64,000 nt of DNA from Cyanobacteria bacterium UBA3301 (GCA_002361485.1 DESZ01000009.1:1-64000), one strand, 5' to 3'. Positions 52,507-62,163 are shown, counted from the first letter of the stretch. Notes: generated by a model from the sequence alone, not told the origin. Numbers and translations: made by a program.

Positions 52507-53370
52507 TCAAACAAGTGCATGATGCTCTTGTATAATGGAAATAATCTTATTTAAAAATGCTTTATATCTGGCTCTGTCTGCTTCGCCGGACAATACAATA
52601 TCTGCAATCTCTTTGCAAGGTCTTATATAAACCTCTGCTCTGTCGGATGCGTTTTTATAAACTGTGTCTGCACCGTCTCCCAAGTCTCTTTCGGCTGCTC
52701 TTATATAAAATCTTTCTTTCTGAACACTATGCCTTACATCTACATATATTTTAAAATCAAAAGCTCCTCTGATTTTTTCGGTTAATGTAAATAACCCCTC
52801 AGATATTATTATTTTTGACGGAGTAGCCAAGGTGTAATTATCATATCTTTTTGCTGTTCCTGACATGTCGTATTTCGGTAAATATACGCTGTTCCCGTTT
52901 AATAATTCTTTGATATGCTTGCTCATCAATTCCAATTCCAATGCTTGAGGAACGTCTAAATCATAATGTTTTGCAAATTCCGCAAAACTTCCGGCTTCTT
53001 TTACCATTTCCGAACGGTCGTAATAATAATCATCGGTGTTAACCCTTGTAATAATATTATCTAATTCAAATTCATCAGAAAAAGATTTTATCGTATCTAT
53101 TATATCTAATGTAATTGTTGACTTCCCGCTAGCGGTTTCACCTGCTATACCAATAGATGCAGGGCGATTTATATTTCCTGATATGTACTGTGCAAGTCTT
53201 AATATTGCATCTTGTGTATAGCTGACAAGTATGGAACCTTCTGATTTTAATTCTTCTTCAAATACCTTATTTAAACGGATTTGTATGTTTTCATTGCGAT
53301 TAATTGGAGAAGAAACATACATTTTTTTGTTTAATGCTGTTTCTGCTTTTTTATTCCCAATTTTAAGCAT
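52507..53370 (-). CDS. Uridine kinase/phosphoribulokinase-family protein (paralogue B)
   Basis: A 287-residue P-loop kinase: GIAGETASGKSTITLDI (Walker A), NTDDYYYDRSEM (substrate loop), KIIISEGLFTL (Walker B), FDFKIYVDVRHSVQKERF. It is a paralogue of 45307-46155, with the same extra N-terminal segment of about 60 residues. Both ATGs have a GGGAAAAAG/GGAAAAAG-type site. Substrate not determined; it is monocistronic. Confidence 0.8.
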   Translation of the reverse strand: MLKIGNKKAETALNKKMYVSSPINRNENIQIRLNKVFEEELKSEGSILVSYTQDAILRLAQYISGNINRPASIGIAGETASGKSTITLDIIDTIKSFSDEFELDNIITRVNTDDYYYDRSEMVKEAGSFAEFAKHYDLDVPQALELELMSKHIKELLNGNSVYLPKYDMSGTAKRYDNYTLATPSKIIISEGLFTLTEKIRGAFDFKIYVDVRHSVQKERFYIRAAERDLGDGADTVYKNASDRAEVYIRPCKEIADIVLSGEADRARYKAFLNKIISIIQEHHALV

Positions 53371-53610
53371 CTTTTTCCCTTACTTTGCTATTCGCATGTT
53401 TTCATTTTTATCTACTATATCAAATAAAATATTAAATAAAATATTTTTTGACAAAAAATTAATCTTTACTACATATAATTTTACATTTCGTAAAGAGAAC
53501 AATAGATAAACGCTTTTATGTTTACTTTTGTAACTTAAACTTAATATAATTAGCAATTTTTTCTTAATTAAATACTTTATATAAATGTAATTAGTAGGGG
53601 TAAAACTATT

Positions 53611-55287
53611 ATGCAACCACTGGGAACAAATCCGAATCAAATACCTCCGCAATATAACTCAGGTTATAATTGCGCAAATTTTGTTCCTGTTTCTCAAATG
53701 CAATGTTGTGCTCAGCCTCAAAATGCATATTCTGCTCAAATTCCACAGCAATATGCATATCCTCAGCAGTATGCACAACCGCAAATACAAACTCCGCAAA
53801 CGACATATCAAGTTCCCCCAAGCGCTTCGGGTGTAAATATTCAGATATTTAATCCGTCTGTTACGGCACCGGGTGCTGCCGCTCCGACTTATAATGTTAA
53901 TTCGCCTTGCTATCCTGCAAATTATTATACGGGACAGTATGGGCAAGGCTTAAATAATAACGTACAAAACGGTAATAACGGATTGGTAAACGGTCCAAAC
54001 GGATTATTTAATCCTAACAATCCTGCCGATCCTAATCATCCGAACAATCCTTATCGCGCGGGAGGGGCGTTAGACCCGTCAAATCCGAACAATCCGTACG
54101 GTGCAGATCCTAACAATCCAAACAATCCGTACAGACCGGGCGGAGCCTTTGACCCGACAAATCCGAACAATCCTTATAAAGTAGGTTCAACTAATCCGAA
54201 CGATATGACTAATCCTGCAAATCCATACAGATCCGGTGGAGCATTAGATCCTGCAAATCCAAACAATCCGTATGGCGCAGACCCTACCAATCCAAACAAT
54301 CCGTACAGACCGGGCGGAGCTTTTGACCCGACAAATCCTGATAACCCGTATAAAAATGCAACCGGTGTAAATCCAAACGATTATAATAATCCTGCAAATC
54401 CATACAGACCTGGAGGAGCATTAGATCCTACCAATCCAAACAATCCGTATGGCGCAGATGTAAATAATCCGAACAATCCGTACAGACCAGGCGGACCTTA
54501 TGACCCGACAAATCCGAATAATCCGTATAGACCGGGCGGACCGATAAATCCGACAAGCCCCGAGAATATGACAAGTCCTGCTAATCCGTACAGACCCGGG
54601 GGACCATTAGATCCTGCAAATCCAAATAATCCTTATGGCGCAGATCCGACTAATCCAAACAATCCGTACAGACCTGGAGGACCTTATGACCCAAATAATC
54701 CGAATAATCCATACGGTGCAGGCGGCTTATTAAATCCTGCAAGTCCGAACAGTCCGTATAATAATTTAGGTTATAATAATGACAATAACGGAAATAACGG
54801 AACAAATACAAATATAACAAATACTACGACTGAAGAAAATAAAAAAACAGAAAAGAAAACTGTTGTACAATTAACCGATCAATATATAATGAGTTTAGAA
54901 AACGAACTCAACAGTCAAGATAAAAATATCAGACTAAATGGCGCAAAAGCTGTGTTTGACCGACTTGATGAAGATCCTTCAAGGAAAGACGATAAGGCTT
55001 TAACGGCATTAATAAATAAAATGCTTCAAGACCCGTCCCAAGAAATCAGATTGTTAGCATTCTCAGCACTTGATGGCGGAATATGCAACGGAGATGAAGT
55101 GACCGCACAATTGTTACAGCAAATTCAAACAACAGGTGCAGGCTATGGAATGGATGCGGTTGATGCGAACAAGATATTGCTGCGAATGGCAGGCAAGACG
55201 GTTGAAAAAGAAGTGCCGATTGACCCGAATAAAAGAACAACAGTGAAAACTGAAAAGAAAGAAGAAAAAAAGGAAGTCAAAAAATAA
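53611..55287 (+). CDS. Asn-Pro-rich repeat protein with a HEAT-like C-terminal domain
   Basis: A 558-residue protein in three parts. Residues 1-145 are rich in Gln, Tyr, Asn and Pro with no signal peptide. Residues 148-383 are four super-repeats of 58-62 residues built from units such as DPTNPNNPYGADP and NPNNPYRPGGA. Residues 405-535 form a helical domain (LTDQYIMSLENELNSQDKNIR, ALINKMLQDPSQEIRLLAFSAL) resembling HEAT repeats. The tail is Lys/Glu-rich. The repeats should be extended or disordered. A GGGG site lies before the ATG. First of three genes on this strand; function unknown. Confidence 0.82.
   Translation: MQPLGTNPNQIPPQYNSGYNCANFVPVSQMQCCAQPQNAYSAQIPQQYAYPQQYAQPQIQTPQTTYQVPPSASGVNIQIFNPSVTAPGAAAPTYNVNSPCYPANYYTGQYGQGLNNNVQNGNNGLVNGPNGLFNPNNPADPNHPNNPYRAGGALDPSNPNNPYGADPNNPNNPYRPGGAFDPTNPNNPYKVGSTNPNDMTNPANPYRSGGALDPANPNNPYGADPTNPNNPYRPGGAFDPTNPDNPYKNATGVNPNDYNNPANPYRPGGALDPTNPNNPYGADVNNPNNPYRPGGPYDPTNPNNPYRPGGPINPTSPENMTSPANPYRPGGPLDPANPNNPYGADPTNPNNPYRPGGPYDPNNPNNPYGAGGLLNPASPNSPYNNLGYNNDNNGNNGTNTNITNTTTEENKKTEKKTVVQLTDQYIMSLENELNSQDKNIRLNGAKAVFDRLDEDPSRKDDKALTALINKMLQDPSQEIRLLAFSALDGGICNGDEVTAQLLQQIQTTGAGYGMDAVDANKILLRMAGKTVEKEVPIDPNKRTTVKTEKKEEKKEVKK
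54052..54760 (+). repeat. Coding super-repeat (4 x about 58-62 codons)
   Basis: Each super-repeat begins at YRxGGALDP or YRPGGPLDP and holds two or three NPNNPY sub-repeats. The DNA copies have drifted mainly at third positions, so the array is maintained at protein level rather than recently expanded. Confidence 0.82.
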
Positions 55288-55310
55288 TAAATTAAAAAAG
55301 GAAGTGTGAA

Positions 55311-55745
55311 ATGGGAATAATATCCAGAGGCATAGGGCTAGCAGCCCTAGGTATGGTGGCATATGATGCGCATTATCTTGGAAAGGTTAAATCAGACCTT
55401 TATGCAAGTGAAAAAGATGCGTCTTCAACAGGGTATTACCTGAATAACTCAATGTATTCAGATTCAATGAGTAAAGTTCAGGAACGTGTACGCACGCTTT
55501 CGTTCACAACAGAACTTGACCAAATGTGGAAACGCTTTTTAAATGAGCCTATCGGTTATATAAAAGGGTTTACCTCGATGCTTGTAAATCATGCAATACC
55601 GTTTGCATTAGGTGTCGGTGCGTTGCTTGCTCCTAAAACAATAAGCAAAGTATGTGCAGGTGGTTTGGGAGTATATGGTGCATATCAGTTCCTTAAAAAC
55701 TTCTTTGGTTGGGGTACTCCGCCGGGACTTGATAAAATGATGTAA
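55311..55745 (+). CDS. Hypothetical membrane-associated protein
   Basis: A 144-residue protein: an N-terminal hydrophobic, Gly-rich segment (IISRGIGLAALGMVAYDAHYLG), a hydrophilic middle (about 25-80), then two hydrophobic segments (AIPFALGVGALLAPKTISKV, AGGLGVYGAYQFLKNFFGW). AAAAGGAAG precedes the ATG. It starts 23 bases after the Asn-Pro repeat protein and is followed by another small protein. No family recognised. Confidence 0.72.
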   Translation: MGIISRGIGLAALGMVAYDAHYLGKVKSDLYASEKDASSTGYYLNNSMYSDSMSKVQERVRTLSFTTELDQMWKRFLNEPIGYIKGFTSMLVNHAIPFALGVGALLAPKTISKVCAGGLGVYGAYQFLKNFFGWGTPPGLDKMM

Positions 55746-55785
55746 TTTGTATTATATAATAATAAAATGTAATGAGGTGACAGTA

Positions 55786-56112
55786 ATGGTATTTCAAAAA
55801 ATAGGACCAAAAATAAATTCAAATGTAACAAAATTAAACTCTAAACTCGAAAAAAGTGAAGATTTAAAAACTTTTGCAGAAACAAAAGATATGTTAAAGC
55901 AAGCATTTAATAACCAATATAGCGAGCTTCGAACAAGAGAAAAAGCTAATATATATTTTGAAAAGGGTGTTGTGTTTGCGGGAAAAACAGCAAAACTGCC
56001 AAAGTTTATAGCTCAAACTTTGTTTGATATAAAATCTGCATATCTCTTTATAAAAGCTGATATAAAAGAACATAACGCTTTTGTTAAAGGATATATGGAT
56101 ACTATAAAATAG
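55786..56112 (+). CDS. Hypothetical helical protein
   Basis: A 108-residue protein, mostly alpha-helical and basic (INSNVTKLNSKLEKSEDLKTF, MLKQAFNNQYSELRTREKAN). GAGGTGA lies before the ATG at 55786, 41 bases after the previous gene. No signal, membrane helix or known domain. It may work with the two genes before it, as spacing suggests one operon; function unknown. Confidence 0.72.
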   Translation: MVFQKIGPKINSNVTKLNSKLEKSEDLKTFAETKDMLKQAFNNQYSELRTREKANIYFEKGVVFAGKTAKLPKFIAQTLFDIKSAYLFIKADIKEHNAFVKGYMDTIK

Positions 56113-56114
56113 GA

Positions 56115-56555
56115 TTATTGTTTTCCGGTTGAGCCAAAACCGCCTGCTCCGCGAGCTGTTGTTGTTAATTCCGTTACAACTTCAAGTTTTGCTTGTTCAA
56201 CTCGTGCAATAACCATTTGTGCTACCCGTTCCTGCGGTTCGATTGTGTATTCGTCATTTGATAGGTTTACAACTCCTACACAAACTTCTCCTCTGTAATC
56301 CTCATCAACAGTACCTACACAATTAATAAGTGTTATCCCATGTTTGATGGATAATCCTGAACGAGGACGAATTTGAGCTTCATATCCGTGTTCTAATTCA
56401 ATTTTTAACCCTGTCGGAATTAGTGTTCTTTCCAACGGCTTTAATGTTATCGGCTCTTCAATTGCTGCATATAAATCCATTCCTGCAGCACCTTCTGTTT
56501 TATATTCAGGCAAAACTTTGTTGTGTGCTAATTTTTCAATTTTTAATACTGTCAT
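56115..56555 (-). CDS. dut: Deoxyuridine triphosphate nucleotidohydrolase
   Basis: A 146-residue trimeric dUTPase that hydrolyses dUTP to dUMP. All five motifs are visible: AAGMDLYA, PRSGLSIKHG, GTVDEDYRGEV, ERVAQMVI and the C-terminal GAGGFGSTG. Length is standard. It converges with the hypothetical-protein operon with only 2 bases between stop codons. Preceded by GGGAG before the ATG. Confidence 0.96.
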   Translation of the reverse strand: MTVLKIEKLAHNKVLPEYKTEGAAGMDLYAAIEEPITLKPLERTLIPTGLKIELEHGYEAQIRPRSGLSIKHGITLINCVGTVDEDYRGEVCVGVVNLSNDEYTIEPQERVAQMVIARVEQAKLEVVTELTTTARGAGGFGSTGKQ

Positions 56556-56627
56556 AATACATTACTCCCTTTTTGTATGCATGATAAAACAGACGCCCTA
56601 TGTTGTAAAGTAAATATATGTTTTATT

Positions 56628-56828
56628 TTACATACCTTGATTTTGAGCATAGAAAAATATTGCAGCATTAATTCTATTGTTCAACTTAAGTTTTCGTAAA
56701 ATTTCTGAAATGTGTGCTTTTACTGTGTGTCTTGATATGCAAAGTTCCGATGCAATTTCTTTGTTTGTCATACCTTTTGCAATGTATGACAGAATTTCTT
56801 GTTCCCTATCCGTTAATTTTTCATTCAT
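56628..56828 (-). CDS. LuxR-type HTH protein without a sensor domain
   Basis: A 66-residue protein that is only a GerE/LuxR DNA-binding domain: LTDREQEILSYIAKGMTNKEIA, CISRHTVKAHISEILRKL. No receiver or ligand domain is attached. GGAGG lies before the ATG. Stand-alone domains of this kind can regulate on their own or partner with other proteins; the target is unknown. Confidence 0.85.
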   Translation of the reverse strand: MNEKLTDREQEILSYIAKGMTNKEIASELCISRHTVKAHISEILRKLKLNNRINAAIFFYAQNQGM

Positions 56829-56912
56829 AATATTTCCTCCAAGTCATATAAATATTATAATAGAAGATTTATACGATTAGCTTAATAATATTTCCAACTT
56901 TCTTAATTGCAT

Positions 56913-56945
56913 AAAAAAAAGACCTTGTTTTAATTTTCAAGGCCT
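56913..56945 (-). terminator. Terminator of nagA (distal hairpin)
   Basis: GGCCTTG pairs with CAAGGTC on the minus strand around AAAATTAAAA, followed by eight Ts. Confidence 0.78.
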
Positions 56946-56963
56946 ATCCGTTTAAATAAGAAG

Positions 56964-56997
56964 AGAGAGCTTTATATATTTATATAAAGTTCTCTCA
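56964..56997. repeat. Second hairpin downstream of nagA
   Basis: GAGAG...CTTTATATA pairs with TATATAAAG...CTCTC around TT, a long symmetric stem just beyond the nagA stop. It may pause or terminate transcription or protect the mRNA end. Confidence 0.6.
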
Positions 56998-57046
56998 AAG
57001 TTAAAAATTGCTATAAATAATTATATATATTTACAAAACTTTACAA

Positions 57047-58000
57047 TTATTTTGTAATATTTATCATATTATAATTTTCGTCCCATTCGATTTCACCAGA
57101 AATATTGAGTTTATGATAGTTGTAGGGGTTTTCTATATATTGTGGTTTCATCAAGTTCTTTTTAGCTAATATTTTGATTATATCAGGCAAAAGTTTTGAG
57201 CTCCCTGCAAGTGTGCCATCAGATGATGTTGCTTTTTCTCCGTCAAAAGTAATAGGTTTATCTGCAAACATAAATTGTTTTATGTTGCTATGAGTGCAAG
57301 GAAGACAATCTGAAACCAATATAATTTTATTTTCAGGTTTTGATATAAATAACAATTTTAGAGCTTTGTCGTTTACGTGGACGCCGTCGGCGATTATTTC
57401 CGTATAAATATTCGGGTCAGTTAGGGCGCTTAGTGCGGTTGATGGCTCTTGTTTGTGGGTTACACCGCTCATTGCATTAAATATATGCGTAACCCCGTCG
57501 CAATTTGTTAGATCCCCCCCCATGCAATGGCCGGCCTGTATTTTTATCCCTTTTTTATGTAAATATTCCAATAAATCTTTTTGAGCCAATTCAGGAGCCA
57601 GTGTAACTATTTTAATAAAATCATCTTCTATAAGTTTAAAATTGTCTATTGTGGGCGGCAAAAATTGAAATTGATTATGGATCCCCTTTTTTTGTGGGTT
57701 TAGGAATATACCTTCCAGATGAATTCCGCAAATTCGAGCCATTTCGGATGTTTGTTTTGAAGCAGCATTTTTTATTACGCCTATTTGTTTTTTTATATTT
57801 TCTATTGTATCTGTAACCAGCGTAGGAAATATTGCACCAAAACCTTCTTTGCGCATTTTGTATGACAAATCCAATATGTCCTCAGATGTTGCTTTGTTAA
57901 AATCAACACCGTAGCAGCCGTGAAAATGTTGTTCTACAAGTAATTTTGTTTTCATAACTATACCTTTCGTATCAATAGGTAATATTTTGCTGATATTCAT
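57047..58000 (-). CDS. nagA: N-acetylglucosamine-6-phosphate deacetylase
   Basis: A 317-residue amidohydrolase that removes acetate from GlcNAc-6-phosphate. Metal and catalytic sites are visible: HFHGCYGVDF, HLEGIFLNPQKKGIHN, AGHCMGGD, THIFNAMSGV, IADGVHV and LVSDCLP. It is shorter than typical NagA (about 380) because the small beta domain before the barrel is missing. The ATG at 58000 has GAGGT 6 bases upstream; one at 57955 is possible. Related to amino-sugar recycling near the peptidoglycan genes. Confidence 0.85.
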   Translation of the reverse strand: MNISKILPIDTKGIVMKTKLLVEQHFHGCYGVDFNKATSEDILDLSYKMRKEGFGAIFPTLVTDTIENIKKQIGVIKNAASKQTSEMARICGIHLEGIFLNPQKKGIHNQFQFLPPTIDNFKLIEDDFIKIVTLAPELAQKDLLEYLHKKGIKIQAGHCMGGDLTNCDGVTHIFNAMSGVTHKQEPSTALSALTDPNIYTEIIADGVHVNDKALKLLFISKPENKIILVSDCLPCTHSNIKQFMFADKPITFDGEKATSSDGTLAGSSKLLPDIIKILAKKNLMKPQYIENPYNYHKLNISGEIEWDENYNMINITK

Positions 58001-58038
58001 TATCAGACCTCGTTTATCCGTTTTATTATATTACGCTT

Positions 58039-59514
58039 CTATATTACGCTTCCTGCGAAAACTTTTCTTGCTTGTTCTCTGTCATCAAAATGTATTGTTT
58101 TGTCTTTTAATATTTGATAATCCTCGTGCCCTTTACCTGCAATAAGAACGACATCATTATTGTTTGCGATATCTTTCAACATTGCGATAGCTTCGCCTCT
58201 ATCGGGTTCAACTGTTACAATGTCAGGGTTTACGGATTGTAAACCTGCAATAATATCTGTTATTATTTGTTGAGGATCCTCTGTGCGTGGATTGTCACTT
58301 GTTATTACAATTTTGTCTGCAAGTTTTTGTGCTATTGCCCCCATCTTCGGACGTTTTGTAGCATCTCTGTCGCCGCCGCATCCGAATAAGCAAATTAATT
58401 TCCCGTTTGCAGGAGTAATTTCTCTTGCTGTTTTCAAAACGTTTTCCAAACCATCAGGAGTATGTGCATAATCAACAATTACAAGCGGTTTTTTATTCAC
58501 AACCTCAAATCTGCCTGCTACCCCGTGAACATTTTGCAATGCATTTAAAGCCGTTTGAATATCAATTCCCATCGCGATTGCTGAAGTAACTGCTGCTAAT
58601 ACATTATAAACGCTGAACATTCCGTTCATGTGTAAACTTACATTATATTCTTTATCTTTGGTCACGAGTGTAAATTCTGCCCCATTTGTCGAAAAATTGA
58701 TATCTTTAGCCATTACGTCAGCTTGTTTTTTTACACCGTAAGTATATTTTATCGCCTCTGCCGGTACTTCCGATAAAAATCTTTCGCCGTATTCATCATC
58801 TATGTTGATAACTGCAAAGTTTCCTTCTTTTAATCTTTGAAATAATAATGCTTTAGCTTTGAAATAATTTTCCATTGTTATGTGATAGTCCAAATGGTCT
58901 TGGGTCAGATTTGTAAAAATAGCTCCGTTAAATCTGCATCCTCCGACTCTGTTTTGTTCAAGTGCGTGTGAGCTGACTTCCATTACAACATTATCAATTT
59001 TTTCAATATCTTTTATCATTCTTAATGTAGCTTGTAATTCAGGAGCTTGAGGGGTTGTGTGTTTTGCGTTTCGGTATTCGCTTGTGGATGATAATTTATA
59101 TCCTAAAGTTCCTATTAACGCACATTTTTTGTGGTCTTGTTCCAATATCTTTTGTATTAAGTGGGTAACGGTTGTTTTACCGTTTGTTCCAGTAACACCG
59201 ATTAAATTTATCCCCATAGAAGGGCGTGAATAAAATCTGTCTGCAATATCCGCAATTTGATGTCTCGTTGATTGAACCTGAATTTGCGGTACATTTACTC
59301 CTTCAACTTTTCTTTCGACAAGCAGTGCAACCGCGCCGCTATCTATTGCCATTTGAGCATATTCGTGTCCGTCTGTGTGTTCTCCGACTAAACAGACAAA
59401 TATATCGCCTTTTTTGGTTGTGTTTGAATTGTAAGAAATCCCTGAAACTTCTACATTTTTAAAATTAATCAGGTCTTTATATTTTAAATATTCAATCAAT
59501 TCATCTAATTTCAT
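58039..59514 (-). CDS. murE: UDP-MurNAc-tripeptide synthetase, mDAP type
   Basis: A 491-residue Mur ligase adding the third stem residue. The P-loop is GVTGTNGKTTVTHLI, and the catalytic region includes MEVSSHALEQNRV. The specificity motif is DNPRTEDPQQI, the DNPR form for meso-diaminopimelate rather than lysine. Length is standard. It follows an FtsI-like gene with 14 bases between, as in a dcw cluster, but the other dcw genes are not present here. Confidence 0.95.
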   Translation of the reverse strand: MKLDELIEYLKYKDLINFKNVEVSGISYNSNTTKKGDIFVCLVGEHTDGHEYAQMAIDSGAVALLVERKVEGVNVPQIQVQSTRHQIADIADRFYSRPSMGINLIGVTGTNGKTTVTHLIQKILEQDHKKCALIGTLGYKLSSTSEYRNAKHTTPQAPELQATLRMIKDIEKIDNVVMEVSSHALEQNRVGGCRFNGAIFTNLTQDHLDYHITMENYFKAKALLFQRLKEGNFAVINIDDEYGERFLSEVPAEAIKYTYGVKKQADVMAKDINFSTNGAEFTLVTKDKEYNVSLHMNGMFSVYNVLAAVTSAIAMGIDIQTALNALQNVHGVAGRFEVVNKKPLVIVDYAHTPDGLENVLKTAREITPANGKLICLFGCGGDRDATKRPKMGAIAQKLADKIVITSDNPRTEDPQQIITDIIAGLQSVNPDIVTVEPDRGEAIAMLKDIANNNDVVLIAGKGHEDYQILKDKTIHFDDREQARKVFAGSVI

Positions 59515-59528
59515 TTATATTTCTCCTC

Positions 59529-61289
59529 TTATATTTTTGTATTTTTATTTTGAACTTTATCAGGTTTTATATCGAGTATTCTTGCGACTTGCTCTGATAC
59601 TTCGTGAAATACGGGGCCGGCTACTGTGTTTCCCCAAATTGCACCTTTTTTCGCGCTGTCAATAACAACATAAATCAATACTTGCGGGTCATCTGCAGGG
59701 AAATATCCTATTGTTGATGTGTACATTGTGCCTGAGTATCCTCTGCCGTTTTCTAAAGGTTTTCTTGATGTACCTGTTTTGGCAGCAATATTGTATTTAT
59801 CAGATTTTATACTTGACTTACCGTTATTAACGCTTTTTACCAAAAGTTTTGTAATTGTGCGTGCTGTTTGCGGTGATATTGTCGGAATATGTTTAATTTT
59901 TTCTTCCTCTTCTTCCGGTGAGTATTTGATTATGTGCGGAGTAACTCGGACTCCGTTATTTGCTAAAGCTGAAACAGCAGAAACCATTTGCATTATAGAA
60001 ACTGACGTTCCATACCCGTATGCCATTGTCATATGAATACCTTTATCCCAATATTTAGGAGAAGCTAATAATCCTGAAGATTCACCCGGTAAGTCAATAC
60101 CTGATTTTTCTCCAAAGCCGAATTTGCGAAGCATCTTGTAAAATTCATTATGACTCATTAAAAATCCGACGTTTACAGAGCCAATATTACTTGAATGTTC
60201 AAACAGGTAAACTAAATTTATCGGTCCCGGAGCCCCTCTTTGTTTGTAATCATAATTTTCTATTGTATAATCACCAAATTTCATACGGCCCTGGTCATTT
60301 ATAATAGAATTTTCGTTGATTTTCCCAAGTTCCATTGCGCTTGTAACCGTAATTATTTTAAACGTTGACCCCGGAGGATAAACATCTGTTAATGTCCAAT
60401 TTTTAATTTGCGCATTAGAAGCCTTTTGGAAGTGATTCGGGTCATAAGTCGGAGCTACAGCATAAGCTAAAATTTCACCGTTTTTCGGATTCATAACTAT
60501 TACTGCTCCGCGCAGAGCAGCTTTTTCAGCCATCATTTTAAACAATTCTTTTTCACATACGTGTTGAATTGCCGCATCAATGGTTAAAGTTATATCTTGG
60601 CCTTTCGGAGTTATTGTCGGAGCAACCGGATCTGTTGAAAATTGATAAATAATTTTTCCGTCGCGAGTTTGTTGATATCCCGTTGCTTTTACTACGTGTT
60701 CTAATTTATCTTTGGCAGATAATTCTACTCCGTTTGAAACCTCCGCATCAGCATTATAGAATCCCAAAACGTGAGATGCGAAAATCCCTTGAGGATATTC
60801 TCTTTCATCTTTTTTATCCAGAGAAATTGAACGGAAATTATTATGTGCAATAATTTTCATTATTTTTTTTGCGGTATCTCTGTCAACATTTTTCTTTACT
60901 GCGATTACTTTTATATTTTTATCAGACAATTTCTTAAAAAGTGTTTCTTCAGGGATAGACAATATCGGCGAAAAAAGTTTTGCTATTTTTCTCGGGGTTT
61001 CTCGTTTTGTGTAGTCAACAGGGCGGGCATAAATATTATAATAAATTCTGTCGGTTGCAAGTTTTATACCGTTTCTGTCAAAAATGTCTCCGCGCAATTC
61101 AAAATCGTGGCTTGCACGTTGCATTTTGCCTCGTTCACGATATCTGTGTATGTCAAAAATTTGCAGGACAAAAAGATGTATAAGCAATATCACTACTGCA
61201 ATTATATACAAAATATCCAGCCATCCCGAAACCTTATTGCAACGTTTAATTCTGGGATTTTTTATTCCCTTGTTTACATCTTTTTTCAT
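59529..61289 (-). CDS. ftsI: Class B penicillin-binding protein (FtsI/PBP2-like transpeptidase)
   Basis: A 586-residue inner-membrane transpeptidase. An N-terminal helix (ILYIIAVVILLIHLFVLQIF) precedes the pedestal domain; the transpeptidase domain has SxxK in PPGSTFKIITV, SxN in EHSSNIGSV and KTG in AAKTGTSRKP. The ATG at 61289 has AAGGGAT upstream. It lies before murE, the order of division clusters, so FtsI is likely, although elongation-type PBP2 is not excluded. Confidence 0.9.
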   Translation of the reverse strand: MKKDVNKGIKNPRIKRCNKVSGWLDILYIIAVVILLIHLFVLQIFDIHRYRERGKMQRASHDFELRGDIFDRNGIKLATDRIYYNIYARPVDYTKRETPRKIAKLFSPILSIPEETLFKKLSDKNIKVIAVKKNVDRDTAKKIMKIIAHNNFRSISLDKKDEREYPQGIFASHVLGFYNADAEVSNGVELSAKDKLEHVVKATGYQQTRDGKIIYQFSTDPVAPTITPKGQDITLTIDAAIQHVCEKELFKMMAEKAALRGAVIVMNPKNGEILAYAVAPTYDPNHFQKASNAQIKNWTLTDVYPPGSTFKIITVTSAMELGKINENSIINDQGRMKFGDYTIENYDYKQRGAPGPINLVYLFEHSSNIGSVNVGFLMSHNEFYKMLRKFGFGEKSGIDLPGESSGLLASPKYWDKGIHMTMAYGYGTSVSIMQMVSAVSALANNGVRVTPHIIKYSPEEEEEKIKHIPTISPQTARTITKLLVKSVNNGKSSIKSDKYNIAAKTGTSRKPLENGRGYSGTMYTSTIGYFPADDPQVLIYVVIDSAKKGAIWGNTVAGPVFHEVSEQVARILDIKPDKVQNKNTKI

Positions 61290-61398
61290 CAAATATCCCT
61301 TAATTTATATATTAGCATAAGGGTATATAATTGCGCATTAATATTAAATAAATTTACGAAATTATTTTATCTTGTATAGTTACTGTTATAATATTAAT

Positions 61399-62163
61399 AT
61401 GATAGCAAAGGAAAAACTGGATAAACTGGTTGAACAGTATGAAACTTTTGATTTTATAAAAGATGATCCTGTTCAATTTATCCACAGATATACAGATAAA
61501 AAAGATATTGAAATAGCAGGGTTTATCTCGTCGCTTGTTGCATACGGCAGTCGAGTTCAATTTATAAAGAAGCTTGATTTTTTGTTTAATAATATCGCAC
61601 AGAATGAACCTCTGAATTTTATTCGGAATTTTGAACCCGAAATTATTGGCGATTTTAATTACAGATTCGGGAAACCGATTGATTTTATAGCAATATTCAA
61701 TATATTGAAAGAATTGTATGCGCACGACAGTCTCGAAGAATTATTCGAGTACGGATATTCAAATAACCGCTTGTTTGAAGCGGTAGTTGATTATTTTTAT
61801 GCAAGGGCAGGCAAAAATGTCGGACAAGGCTTTTATCATATGATACCAAACCCTAAAAACGGCGGAGCTATGAAGCGTATGTGTATGTATTTGCGATGGA
61901 TGGTTCGCAAAGGTCCGGTTGATGCAGGAATTTGGAATTTTATGCCTTCAAGAGATTTATATATTCCGCTAGACGTTCACGTTGCAAGAGTCTCAAGGCA
62001 AATGGGATTATTAACAAGAAAAGCAAATGATTTTAAATCCGTTGTTGAATTAACCGAAAAATTAAAAGAATTTGACTCAAATGATCCTGTAAAATACGAT
62101 TTTGCAATCTTTGGATACGGTATAGACAAAACAAATCAGAGTTTGGCTAAAATTTCATCGTAA
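61399..62163 (+). CDS. TIGR02757-family protein (DUF2400)
   Basis: A 254-residue protein of the TIGR02757/DUF2400 family, which is helix-rich and of unknown function: DKKDIEIAGFISSLVAYGSR, MCMYLRWMVRKGPVDAGIW, PLDVHVARVSRQMGLL, YDFAIFGYGI. The blocks resemble HhH-type DNA glycosylase relatives, but activity has not been defined. The ATG at 61399 is preferred over an upstream non-ATG frame. Convergent with DUF3326, overlapping it by 28 bases. Confidence 0.88.
   Translation: MIAKEKLDKLVEQYETFDFIKDDPVQFIHRYTDKKDIEIAGFISSLVAYGSRVQFIKKLDFLFNNIAQNEPLNFIRNFEPEIIGDFNYRFGKPIDFIAIFNILKELYAHDSLEELFEYGYSNNRLFEAVVDYFYARAGKNVGQGFYHMIPNPKNGGAMKRMCMYLRWMVRKGPVDAGIWNFMPSRDLYIPLDVHVARVSRQMGLLTRKANDFKSVVELTEKLKEFDSNDPVKYDFAIFGYGIDKTNQSLAKISS

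Noticed and set aside
53659..53946. Arg/Cys/Ile-rich frame antisense to the Asn-Pro repeat protein
   Set aside because: Composition is that of a mirror of Gln/Tyr/Pro codons; the sense gene is well supported.
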